From assembly GCF_013388295.1 (NCBI RefSeq), contig NZ_CP058235.1, forward strand, positions 722,001 through 786,000: a DNA stretch of 64,000 nucleotides. The letters run 5' to 3'. Both the position numbers and the translations under genes were made by a program. Below the pieces are notes generated by a model. The model saw only the letters and a list, made by a program, of their open reading frames with translations. It did not search any database and was not told where the DNA came from. Shown here one piece after another: positions 9,427-17,314 of this stretch; position 1 is the first letter of the stretch, and every line of letters starts with the position of its first letter. The stretch is from Bartonella alsatica. GTDB taxonomy: Bacteria; Pseudomonadota; Alphaproteobacteria; Rhizobiales; Rhizobiaceae.

Positions 9427-9543
9427 ATCCCTTCGAAGGGATGATCAAGTGGTGTGGCTGGTTTGCCTTCCCGCGAGGGAAGGCAATCAATGTCTCCCCG
9501 CGAGGGGAGACCGCCCTTCCTCCCCGCGAGGGGAGGAAGAGCG
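9427..9543 (+). ncRNA. Array of GNRA-tetraloop hairpins, candidate structured RNA or repeat element
   Basis: Four inverted repeats stand in a row in a GC-rich island. They are a 16 bp palindrome ATCCCTTCGAAGGGAT (9427-9442); a 10 bp stem at 9463-9472/9477-9486; an 8 bp stem at 9492-9499/9504-9511; and a 10 bp stem at 9516-9525/9530-9539, extended by three more pairs beyond one mismatch (9512-9514/9541-9543). The last three all close on the same loop, GCGA, a GNRA tetraloop when read on the plus strand. No coding frame covers it. It could be a stable sRNA, a leader, a protein-binding RNA or a mobile palindromic repeat. The structure is certain from the sequence; the function is not. Confidence 0.6.
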
Positions 9544-9574
9544 TTATTTTGTTATAATGCTCTATGTGAGCCAA

Positions 9575-9652
9575 CTTTTCCCTCTTAAAAAGGCTTTTCC
9601 CTCTTAAAAAGACTTTTTTCTTTAAAAAAAAGACATTTTCCTTTTAAAAATT
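9575..9652 (+). repeat. Four copies of a 19-21 bp repeat after the hairpin array
   Basis: Units CTTTTCCCTCTTAAAAAGG, CTTTTCCCTCTTAAAAAGA, a longer T/A-rich variant, and CATTTTCCTTTTAAAAATT follow one another directly. Each can form a weak CTTTT/AAAAG hairpin. The first two are nearly identical and the others are more diverged. No spacers are present. Confidence 0.7.
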
Positions 9653-9917
9653 GTGAACCATTGAAACAAAGCAGGAGCTTTTGCGTTAAAGACTGGGATT
9701 TTCGAAACATTCTGCAATAATTGAGAGAGAAAAAAGCTTTCTAAAACCTCTCCAGAAAACATGTTAGAATTGTTAGTTTTTCCCTTTTTGGATAGGAATG
9801 CATAGTCTTACGGACTATAATTCTGCGTATTCCCACACTTGTTTACGCACAATAAGTTGTTTCTAACCATCCACATGTCTTAGTCACCATAAAGCCTTTT
9901 GGCGTTATAATTTTGGA

Positions 9918-9960
9918 TTGACTTTCACTTTTTTTATCTTATATCTTAGAATTATTCTAA
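9918..9960 (+). promoter_or_regulatory. mbfA promoter with Irr-box-like (ICE) operator
   Basis: TTGACT (9918-9923) and TATATC (9940-9945), 16 bases apart, form a probable promoter. Directly on its downstream edge is TTAGAATTATTCTAA (9946-9960), a perfect 7+7 palindrome around one central base. It matches the known iron control element TTAGAA-N3-TTCTAA bound by the haem-responsive regulator Irr in Rhizobiales. The position implies repression at the transcription start. The ATG of the MbfA-like gene is 19 bases downstream. Confidence 0.75.
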
Positions 9961-9978
9961 AAACATGAGTAGATAACA

Positions 9979-10788
9979 ATGTTAAAAACTTTCTTTTCAT
10001 TTTGGCAAAAGCTTTTTTTTCCTTCTTATTCAATAAGAAAAATAATAAACCGTGCTCTAAAATTAAAAGAACAGCATGCAGCTCTTTATTTAAGATACGC
10101 AAAAAGTTTAAAGCCTTATTCCTCTAAGGAAGCTGCATTTTTTACAGCAATGGGCCACCAAGAGCTTGAAAATTATAAACGACTTCTTTGTCTTTTTTAT
10201 CAAAGTCATGCAAAAACTGTAAACGCATTGTATTATCGGCCTTCTTTTGCAACCAATAAGAGTCATTATGCCCCTTCACGAACCAAAACGCCAAAGCAAA
10301 CCACAAAAAAGCCAACAAAAACGAACAAAGAGTTGCTTTTAACATGGATTCAACCTGGTCTTGCAGGCTTAATGGATGGCTCTGTGTCCACCCTTGCACC
10401 AATTTTTGCAGCAGCTTTTGCAACAGGTGATACCCACCAAACCTTTTTGATAGGGCTCTCTGCTTCGGTTGGAGCAGGTCTTTCTATGGGTTTCACAGAA
10501 GCAGCCCATGATGACGGGAAATTATCAGGCCGTGGTTCTCCACTTAAAAGAGGCCTTGCCAATGGTATCATGACAACACTAGGAGGATTAGGGCACACAC
10601 TTCCCTATTTGATCAATTCCTTTTATATCGCAACAGTTATTGCATCTATTATCGTTTTCTTCGAACTGTGGGCCATCGTGTGGATTCAAAATAAATTCAT
10701 GTCGACCCCTTTTTGGCGTGCATCTTTACAAGTTATCATTGGTGGAGCTCTTGTTTTTGCTACGGGTATTTTTATTGGCACTATCTGA
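9979..10788 (+). CDS. mbfA: MbfA-like iron exporter (VIT1-type membrane domain, reduced ferritin domain)
   Basis: Residues about 115-269 match the VIT1/CCC1-type domain of MbfA, with the characteristic WIQPGLAGLMDGSVSTLAP, the Gly-rich GLSASVGAGLSMGFTEA and a C-terminal GGALVFATGIFIG. MbfA exports iron from the cytoplasm and protects against iron and peroxide stress in Agrobacterium and Bradyrhizobium. In those proteins a four-helix ferritin-like domain with Glu/His ligands precedes the membrane part. Here only about two helices remain (residues 22-72), and the positions expected to read EEED and EEExxH read KEQHAALY and MGHQELENY. The region up to residue 110 is then Lys/Thr-rich. The ribosome site is weak. 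The Irr-box-like operator upstream supports the assignment. A decayed copy of the 3' end follows at 10840. Confidence 0.8.
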   Translation: MLKTFFSFWQKLFFPSYSIRKIINRALKLKEQHAALYLRYAKSLKPYSSKEAAFFTAMGHQELENYKRLLCLFYQSHAKTVNALYYRPSFATNKSHYAPSRTKTPKQTTKKPTKTNKELLLTWIQPGLAGLMDGSVSTLAPIFAAAFATGDTHQTFLIGLSASVGAGLSMGFTEAAHDDGKLSGRGSPLKRGLANGIMTTLGGLGHTLPYLINSFYIATVIASIIVFFELWAIVWIQNKFMSTPFWRASLQVIIGGALVFATGIFIGTI

Positions 10789-10839
10789 AACAAACACGCA
10801 ACAATCAAACACTGGGGCTTTACTTACAAATTTTTTATT

Positions 10840-10975
10840 ATCGTGATTCAAAAATAGACTTATATTATTCTTCTTTTTGACAAATTATCATTGGAAAGAT
10901 TTTTGTTTTAGCCACAGATATTCTTATAAGTAATATCTGAAACCAGTGTTCGACCAATCAGCATTGGGGACAACT
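10840..10975 (+). pseudogene. Decayed tandem copy of the mbfA 3' end
   Basis: The sequence from ATCGTGATTCAAAAATAG to about 10975 aligns with 10675-10823 (mbfA codons for IVWIQNKF to the stop and the bases beyond). The shared landmarks include CAA(G/A)TTATCATTGG and TATCTGAAAC at the stop, and ATCA(A/G)(A/C)A(C/T)TGGGG after it. The offset is 165 bases at the start and 152 later, so the copy carries about 13 bases of deletions besides many substitutions. It has no open frame. Confidence 0.75.
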
Positions 10976-11079
10976 TCCATCCATGGATTTTTATCAGCTT
11001 GTTTTACAGGAAGCTTTTGCTAAAGTAATATTCGTTTTATTATTTTAAACCTGCCTCATACTTTGGAAATGCCTTGATC

Positions 11080-11622
11080 ATGCCCCACACTCAAGCTAAT
11101 GCGCACTTAAACACCCCCAAAAACTCTATTTCTTCTCACCCATTACAGCCAGTGACATTGTCAATTCAGCGCCTTAAACATGGACAAGGCTTAGAGCTTC
11201 CACACTATGCGACAGCTGGTTCTGCTGGTCTTGATCTACGAGCAGCGCTTGGTGAAGAAGAAACGGTTATCCTTGCACCCGGACAACGCGCACTTATTCC
11301 AACAGGCCTCATCTTTCACCTCTTGCCTGGTTATGAAGCACAAATACGCCCACGTTCAGGTTTAGCCTTAAAACACGGGATCACATGCTTAAACACACCT
11401 GGAACAATTGATAGTGATTATCGTGGTGAAGTTAAAGTTCTTCTTATCAATTGTGGACAAGAAGACTTTTCCATTGAGCGGGGTATGCGCATCGCACAAA
11501 CGGTGATCGCACCGGTTGTTCAAGTTAATGTTCGCGCCATTGAAGTGGATCAACAAGAAAGTGTCCAAAGAGATGAGAAAACCCGAGGGACAGGAGGATT
11601 TGGATCAACAGGACACGACTAA
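11080..11622 (+). CDS. dut: dUTP pyrophosphatase (dUTPase)
   Basis: Hydrolyses dUTP to dUMP and PPi, keeping uracil out of DNA and feeding dTMP synthesis; it works as a homotrimer. All five motifs are present in order: [10 protein letters not shown] (I), RPRSGLA (II), the [14 protein letters not shown] block with the catalytic Asp (III), RIAQTVI (IV) and [10 protein letters not shown] (V). The C-terminal tail is complete. I prefer the ATG at 11080 over the TTG at 11074. The first 25 residues are a polar extension beyond the usual start. The 180-residue length is slightly long for the family for that reason. Three partial copies of the gene's 3' part follow in tandem. Confidence 0.95.
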   Translation: MPHTQANAHLNTPKNSISSHPLQPVTLSIQRLKHGQGLELPHYATAGSAGLDLRAALGEEETVILAPGQRALIPTGLIFHLLPGYEAQIRPRSGLALKHGITCLNTPGTIDSDYRGEVKVLLINCGQEDFSIERGMRIAQTVIAPVVQVNVRAIEVDQQESVQRDEKTRGTGGFGSTGHD

Positions 11623-12008
11623 ACAGCACATTGCGTAAAAGAGAACTATTGTCCTTGCACCCAGACAACGCGCACTTATTCCAACAGGCCTCATCTTTCT
11701 TTCACCTCTTGCCTGGTTATGAAGCACAAATACGCCCACGTTCAGGTTTAGCCTTAAAACACGGGATCACATGCTTAAACACACCTGGAACAATTGATAG
11801 TGATTATCGTGGTGAAGTTAAAGTTCTTCTTATCAATTGTGGACAAGAAGACTTTTCCATTGAGCGGGGTATGCGCATCGCACAAACGGTGATCGCACCG
11901 GTTGTTCAAGTTAATGTTCGCGCCATTGAAGTGGATCAACAAGAAAGTGTCCAAAGAGATGAGAAAACCCGAGGGACAGGAGGATTTGGATCAACAGGAC
12001 ACGACTAA
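11623..12008 (+). pseudogene. First partial tandem copy of dut (motifs II-V)
   Basis: A unit of 386 bp repeats dut from the codons just after motif I's domain (CTTGCACCC...) to the stop and 24 bases beyond. It differs from dut mainly by a 4-base TTTC insertion in ATCTTTC(TTTC)ACC and a few substitutions near its start. A frame from TTG at 11631 is open for 125 residues and carries motifs II-V, but motif I (phosphate-binding [10 protein letters not shown]) is missing, so it cannot be a working dUTPase on its own. Confidence 0.85.
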
Positions 12009-12395
12009 ACAGCACATTGCGTAAAAGAGAACTATTGTCCTTGCACCCAGACAACGCGCACTTATTCCAACAGGCCTCATCTTTCTTTCACCTCTTGCCT
12101 GGTTATGAAGCACAAATACGCCCACGTTCAGGTTTAGCCTTAAAACACGGGATCACATGCTTAAACACACCTGGAACAATTGATAGTGATAGCCGATAGT
12201 GAAGTTAAAGTTCTTCTTATCAATTGTGGACAAGAAGACTTTTCCATTGAGCGGGGTATGCGCATCGCACAAACGGTGATCGCACCGGTTGTTCAAGTTA
12301 ATGTTCGCGCCATTGAAGTGGATCAACAAGAAAGTGTCCAAAGAGATGAGAAAACCGGAAAGACAGGAGGGTTTAGATCAACAGGACACGACTAA
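12009..12395 (+). pseudogene. Second partial tandem copy of dut, broken in motif III
   Basis: The same unit again. Motif III is destroyed: GATTATCGTGGTGAAG of dut reads GATAGCCGATAGTGAAG here, which introduces a frame change and a stop inside the catalytic motif. The C-terminal end is also altered ([12 protein letters not shown] in place of [12 protein letters not shown]). Confidence 0.85.
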
Positions 12396-12772
12396 ACAGC
12401 ACATTGCGTAAAAGAGAACTATTGTCCTTGCACCCAGACAACGCGCACTTATTCCAACAGGCCTCATCTTTCACCTCTTGCCTGGTTATGAAGCACAAAT
12501 ACGCCCACGTTCAGGTTTAGCCTTAAAACACGGGATCACATGCTTAAACACACCTGGAACAATTGATAGTGATAGCCGATAGTGAAGTTAAAGTTCTTCT
12601 TATCAATTGTGGACAAGAAGACTTTTCCATTGAGCGGGGTATGCGCATCGCACAAACGGTGATCGCACCGGTTGTTCAAGTTAATGTTCGCGCCATTGAA
12701 GTGGATCAACAAGAAAGTGTCCAAAGAGATGAGAAAACCGGAAAGACAGGAGGGTTTAGATCAACAGAATAG
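12396..12772 (+). pseudogene. Third partial tandem copy of dut
   Basis: Shares the motif III lesion and the altered tail with the second copy, so those two arose from each other. It lacks the 4-base TTTC insertion found in copies one and two. It ends at TCAACAGAATAG, where homology to the array stops. Confidence 0.85.
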
Positions 12773-12845
12773 ATTTAAGCAAAACCTTATATTGATAGCC
12801 TACTATTCTAGAAGAGAAACTGTTCCTATTACAGAATATTGGCGT

Positions 12846-13412
12846 TTACTGTTCGCTTGCCACCGTTGCAGCTGCATCACCTGTAACGTTCAATCTTGCC
12901 GCCCCCGGAGCACCTGCATCACTTGTTGCACCTCTTCCCGCGATATCGGACGATTTTTGCAACCCTATAAGACCAATTTTGGTATATCCAGCAACTCGTA
13001 TTTGATTGAGCAAGTCCATCACAGCCCCATAATTGATTTCACTATCGGCTTTAATCAAAATCTTTGTTTCTAGATTTTGGTTTGTTCCCTTCAACAAAGA
13101 TTCCACAAAGGTTGTTTTGTTAACAAGATGATCACCGACATAAAGAGAATGATCTTTTTGCAAAGTCACATAAAGAGGCTCATCAGCTTGTACCACAGAA
13201 GATGCTTGACTTATGGAAGGAAGTTGAACCGGAATAACAGATGTTGCCAAAGGTGCAGCAACCATAAAAACAATAAGCAATACCAGTACAACATCAATAA
13301 AAGGGGTAACATTAATCTCATTGTGCAACCCACTCTCATCAAGTTCCCAATCATCATTAAAGTCTGTTTTCATTTTTTTTGACTTTTCGTTGTCTGTGTT
13401 TATCGAGCTCAC
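12846..13412 (-). CDS. exbD: Biopolymer transport protein ExbD
   Basis: ExbD/TolR-family inner-membrane protein that, with ExbB, harnesses proton flow to energise TonB for uptake of haem, siderophores and similar ligands. The N-terminal cytoplasmic tail is followed by EINVTPFIDVVLVLLIVFMVAAP, the single membrane helix with the essential Asp (FID). A periplasmic domain follows, ending in the QIRVAGYTKIGLIGL type repeat. The C-terminal 30 residues are an Ala/Gly-rich extension. A GTG at 13412 gives 188 residues; an ATG at 13373 gives 175. Both overlap the end of exbB, so translation is coupled. Confidence 0.9.
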   Translation of the reverse strand: MSSINTDNEKSKKMKTDFNDDWELDESGLHNEINVTPFIDVVLVLLIVFMVAAPLATSVIPVQLPSISQASSVVQADEPLYVTLQKDHSLYVGDHLVNKTTFVESLLKGTNQNLETKILIKADSEINYGAVMDLLNQIRVAGYTKIGLIGLQKSSDIAGRGATSDAGAPGAARLNVTGDAAATVASEQ

Positions 13413-14256
13413 GACTCAAGAGTCTTTCAATTGCAGCAGCAATATCACCTAAATCGTTGCGATAACCATTCAAAGCGCGCATCAAGGTATTATACATAAC
13501 AACAGCAGGAATAGCCACAAAAAGCCCGATAGCCGTTGCAAGCAAGGCTTCGGCAATTCCAGGAGCAACCACATCAAGCCGCGTTGTCTGAGTTTTAGCA
13601 ATACCGACAAAAGAATTCATGATTCCCCAAACGGTTGCAAAAAGTCCAACAAAAGGAGCAATAGCACCAATGGTCGCAAGAACAGCGCTCCCACATGCAA
13701 CACGCCGCGTAGCAGCTAACAAACAGCGTGATAAAAGAGAATGAACTCTTTCCTTTACGCCTTTATTCATATCGCGAATATCGTGCGCAACCTCACCATC
13801 CCGATCGATCTCTTCATAGAAGAGGGGATCTTCATCAGCAATGATATGTGTTCCTTTTTGTATTCCTTGTCTTGCACCCGCTCTTTCATAAGAAGCTCCA
13901 CCAATTCCTTCAGTACCAACAAAATCAATCTGTTGTGTAGAAAGATACACCTCTTTAAGAACTTCCTTAAGAAAATCCACACCAGCTCCTTTGCTTTCCT
14001 TCAAGCTAGCGGCCAAACGGGTAAGGGTCTGAGCATTAAGAACCAACTGAAGCTCACGACGCACTCTTCGTCTTGCAACAGTGATCTCAACGATTTTAAC
14101 AAAAGCGATTGTCCAAGATGCAAGAGAAGCGAGCAATAAAAGAACAATAACAGTTTTCACCACAAAATCAGCCGCCATAAACATAGAAAAGGGGGAAAGA
14201 TCATGCGCTGCAAATACAGCAGACGTATTCTCTAAGGATATTGTCTCAGATTCCAT
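13357..14256 (-). CDS. exbB: Biopolymer transport protein ExbB
   Basis: MotA/TolQ/ExbB-type proton channel, the partner of ExbD. One membrane helix lies near residues 33-54 and two more are in the conserved C-terminal domain (LATIGAIAPFVGLFATVWGIMNSF and IAEALLATAIGLFVAIPAVVMYN). At 299 residues it has a longer cytoplasmic loop (residues 80-165) than TolQ, which is usual for alphaproteobacterial ExbB. Its 3' end overlaps exbD. No tonB gene follows, so TonB must be encoded elsewhere. An inverted repeat at 14381-14413 lies upstream. Confidence 0.9.
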   Translation of the reverse strand: MESETISLENTSAVFAAHDLSPFSMFMAADFVVKTVIVLLLLASLASWTIAFVKIVEITVARRRVRRELQLVLNAQTLTRLAASLKESKGAGVDFLKEVLKEVYLSTQQIDFVGTEGIGGASYERAGARQGIQKGTHIIADEDPLFYEEIDRDGEVAHDIRDMNKGVKERVHSLLSRCLLAATRRVACGSAVLATIGAIAPFVGLFATVWGIMNSFVGIAKTQTTRLDVVAPGIAEALLATAIGLFVAIPAVVMYNTLMRALNGYRNDLGDIAAAIERLLSRELDKHRQRKVKKNENRL

Positions 14257-14380
14257 TTTTGTCTCACACGGTTGTGGTTTTCACTTTTTGATTTACAGCT
14301 GTGTCATCAATTCCCCTCTCGTAGCATCACTCGTCCATAACGCTACGTCCTTGTTAACATCACTCTGTTTAGCACTAAAA

Positions 14381-14413
14381 AATAAAACTTGATAAATCAA
14401 GCATAGTTTTATT
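14381..14413. promoter_or_regulatory. Nested inverted repeat upstream of exbB
   Basis: Outer arms AATAAAACT / AGTTTTATT (14381-14389 / 14405-14413) enclose an inner CTTGAT-AA-ATCAAG (14388-14401). It sits about 125 bases upstream of the exbB start. It could be an operator or a bidirectional structure; it does not match the Irr-box pattern. Confidence 0.4.
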
Positions 14414-15023
14414 TCAAAGAACATCTCTTTCAAGAGGAACTTTGAAGAAATTTTTCTCTAGCAAATCTAAATAACTTTATCGGACAAAACAGTTTATTAG
14501 GCAAAACAACTTAACAAACAACTGCATATTACATTCAAGTTTGATTTATAACGATAATTTATCAAATATTATCCAAATAACTGCACCAAAGAAAAGGAAT
14601 ATTTTCACTTTAACACTTCTACCTCAAAATCAGAAGGAACTATTTGCTTGCACACTAAAAGAAAAACGCACAGATGGATAATAACTGCTAGAAAAAAGAC
14701 CATATACCACACCGCCCTCATACAAGACCAGAAGCACCATTGAAATCTGATAAAGCTTATGAAAGCATAGATTTATTTTTTTTCATAAAGTGTAAAGATA
14801 CCAATACTCAATAGATTTTTTATTATCACATCGACAAACTAAAGTGATCTTACAGTCAAATAAGCTTCGTTGTATCAAAAATATTTTTAAATTGAACAAA
14901 GAAATGGAACTAAAAAAAACGTTTGACGTTATCCAGGCAGTGAAAATTTTTACTCTTAAAAAAACGATCACTATGAACATACAAATACTGACTAATAATG
15001 AATCAAGAGAAAGAAAAAGCATC
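14414..15023. other. Intergenic stretch between exbB and the DUF883-like gene
   Basis: AT-rich. A plus-strand frame from 14844 runs into the next gene but lacks a ribosome site and a protein-like start. No other feature is recognised. Confidence 0.5.
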
Positions 15024-15350
15024 ATGGCAAATAATAAAATAACAGGGAATAATAAAACGGGAGAAGAAAAAGATCTACACGGACACTTAGAGAAGTTACA
15101 CACTGAAATTTCAGGAATAACTTCAACATTAACAGATCTTGGAGCAAGCAAATTGAACGCAGCCAAAAACAAAGCAGAAAAACTGTATAACTCTGCCAAG
15201 GAAAACAGTGAAGACATTCTATCTCAAGCAAAAGATAAAATCGGCGAACTTGAACAAACCATGAATCAATGTGTTCGTAAAAATCCTGGCAAAAGCGTTC
15301 TGTTTTCAGCAAGTGTTGGTTTTATTCTTGCTCAATTATTGCGTCGTTAA
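15024..15350 (+). CDS. DUF883/ElaB-like membrane-anchored protein
   Basis: About 108 residues from the ATG at 15024 (MANNKITGNN), preceded by a purine-rich AAGAGAAAGAAAAAG stretch. Charged helical repeats (residues 20-85, KAEKLYNSAKENSEDILSQA) are followed by RKNPGKSVLFSASVGFILAQLLRR, the conserved C-terminal membrane anchor of DUF883 proteins. Relatives such as ElaB/YqjD attach to the membrane and bind ribosomes in stationary phase. Three bases separate it from the next membrane gene, and the two probably form an operon ending at the terminator at 15828. Confidence 0.75.
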   Translation: MANNKITGNNKTGEEKDLHGHLEKLHTEISGITSTLTDLGASKLNAAKNKAEKLYNSAKENSEDILSQAKDKIGELEQTMNQCVRKNPGKSVLFSASVGFILAQLLRR

Positions 15351-15353
15351 ATA

Positions 15354-15797
15354 ATGCATAAGCTTATCGCACCTCTTTTAAATCATCTTGTCGGTGGAGG
15401 GCTGAAAAGCACTGTCAAGCGAGTACGCCTTCAAGCAATTTGCTATGGATTTATCGTCATTTCATTGTTCATGTCACTGCTTTTTTTATGCATCATCGGT
15501 TTTATTGCCTTATGTTCGGTAATGAAGCCTCTCGCAGCAGTCAGCACAATGTTTTTCATTTGGCTTTTTCTTGCAGGCTTAGGTGTTTTGATTAGCCGTA
15601 TTCTCAAAGCTTACCAAAATTATGATCAACAAAAGAAATCGGAAGAACAACGCCATAAGCTTATGACAGATGCAACACTTTCCAGCATTGGGTTTTTAAG
15701 GCAACATCTCCCTTTTGCTAAATGGAGTGTTCCAATACTTGGATTTGCAACCTTTTTTCTGTGGAAAAAAGATAAAAAAAACCGATTTTCAGATTAA
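15354..15797 (+). CDS. Holin-superfamily-like (phage holin/DUF1469-type) membrane protein
   Basis: A 147-residue protein with two adjacent hydrophobic helices (residues 30-50 and 56-85), a polar stretch, and a third hydrophobic segment near residues 123-138 followed by KKDKKNRFSD. This layout is common in small envelope proteins encoded next to DUF883 genes in Rhizobiales (phage holin superfamily III-like). It is not expected to be lytic. It begins 3 bases after the preceding stop, so the two are probably co-translated. Confidence 0.6.
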   Translation: MHKLIAPLLNHLVGGGLKSTVKRVRLQAICYGFIVISLFMSLLFLCIIGFIALCSVMKPLAAVSTMFFIWLFLAGLGVLISRILKAYQNYDQQKKSEEQRHKLMTDATLSSIGFLRQHLPFAKWSVPILGFATFFLWKKDKKNRFSD

Positions 15798-15827
15798 GAT
15801 ATGTCATTTTGTGTTTTTAACCCCCAC

Positions 15828-15863
15828 GGTGTTTTCTTTCTCTTGAAAGAAAACACCTTTTTT
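15828..15863 (+). terminator. Rho-independent terminator of the DUF883 operon
   Basis: A perfect 13 bp stem, GGTGTTTTCTTTC / GAAAGAAAACACC, with a TCTT loop, followed by TTTTTT. It lies 30 bases after the stop of the holin-like gene. Confidence 0.85.
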
Positions 15864-16128
15864 GTTCTTCTCTCAGTAATGTAGAAAGATTAATCCTAAA
15901 AAGTTAGTCTTTATGACCGAAAAGCGAATAATAAAAGCATAACACGTTCAGCATTTTACGCGCAGTAAAATTGCTTTTATTATTGTATAATGATAAAAAT
16001 AATAAAGATGTTCTAAAAGGATACAACTTAGCAATCATATATTCCAAAGCATCTGCCTCTTCTTCAACAGTGATAGCAAGTATTAACAGCCGAACTCTGT
16101 AGAAATACCCATCTAAAAGAATTTCCTG

Positions 16129-17314
16129 ATAATAACATCAATCATCTCTATCACGCCAGCATACAGAACTTTTCGTTCAATCGCCTTCAGCCATAAGCCA
16201 GATAACCGCTTGGTTCCAGAAAAGCAGATTACCAACCCTATTTTTGCTAAAGATAAAAACACCCTTGATTATCGGTTCTGCTTTCCACTCTTCTCTTCAA
16301 GCAGTAAATTTGCTAAATTCTGCTCCCTGAAGAGCTTGCTCCTAAAGACACTTTTCCTCAAAATACCTTATAAAGTTCCCTCTGATAGTTTCAGTCATCA
16401 TGTAAATAATTAATCAACTTGATTTAAGAAACTCTTTCACGGTTATCTCTAAAAATATGAATTAATTTTTTCATAGATCTTCTAAAATCATTTATGATTT
16501 CTCAAAAGAAGTAGCTACTTTTGAAAGTGCATCATGATGCATAATAACATCAATCATCTCTGTCACGCCAGCATACAGAACTTTTCGTTCAATCGCCTTC
16601 AGCTATAAGCCAGATAACCGCTTGGTTCCAGAAAAGCAGATTACCAACCCTATTTTTGCCAAAGATAAAAACACCCTTGATTATCGGTTCTGCTTTCCAC
16701 TCTTCTCTTCAAGCAGTAAATTTGCTAAATTCCGCTCCCTGAAGAGCTTGCTCCTAAAGACACTTTTCCTCAAAATACCTTATAAAGTTCCCTCTGATAG
16801 TTTCAGTCATCATGTAAATAATTAATCAACTCGATTTAAGAAACTCTTTCACGGTTATCTCTAAAAATATGAATTAATTGTTTCACAGATCTTCTAAAAT
16901 CATTCATGATTTCTCAAAAGAAGTAGCTACTTTTGAAAGTGCATCATGATGCATAATAACATCAATCATCTCTGTCACAACAGCATCCAAAACTTCATGT
17001 TCATCGCCTTCAGCCATAAGCCAGATAACCGCTTGGTTCCAGAAAAGCAGATTACCAGCCCTATTTTTGCCAAAGATAAAAACACCCTTGATTATCGGTT
17101 CTGCTTTCCACTCTTCTCTTCAAGCAGTAAATTTGCTAAATTCTGCTCCCTGAAGAGCTTGCTCCTAAAGACACTTTTCCTCAAAATACCTTATAAAGTT
17201 CCCTCTGATAGTTTCAGTCATCATGTAAATAATTAATCAACTCGATTTAAGAAACTCTTTCACGGTTATCTCTAAAAATATGAATTAATTGTTTCACAGA
17301 TCTTCTAAAATCAT
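16129..17314 (-). repeat. Three ~412 bp tandem units derived from the glmM 3' end
   Basis: The landmark ATAATAACATCAATCATCTC recurs at 16129 (partly), 16541, 16953 and, in the intact gene, 17364, giving periods of 412, 412 and 411. Each unit contains a degenerate glmM 3' end (antisense to the plus strand: GGCTTATGGCTGAAGGCGAT), the glmM stop region and its downstream flank. The three copies are almost identical to each other but clearly diverged from glmM in the middle, so an already decayed fragment was later amplified. Plus-strand frames in the array are not genes. Confidence 0.85.

Noticed and set aside
9427..9652. CRISPR array
   Set aside because: The hairpin stems differ in sequence and the downstream repeats have no unique spacers; no cas genes are in the window.
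12672..13073. Plus-strand frame of 133 residues
   Set aside because: It joins the third dut copy to the antisense of exbD in a foreign frame; no protein similarity or start site.
16210..17236. Three similar plus-strand frames of 67-96 residues
   Set aside because: They are repeated shadows inside the glmM-derived array with no ribosome site and no known protein.
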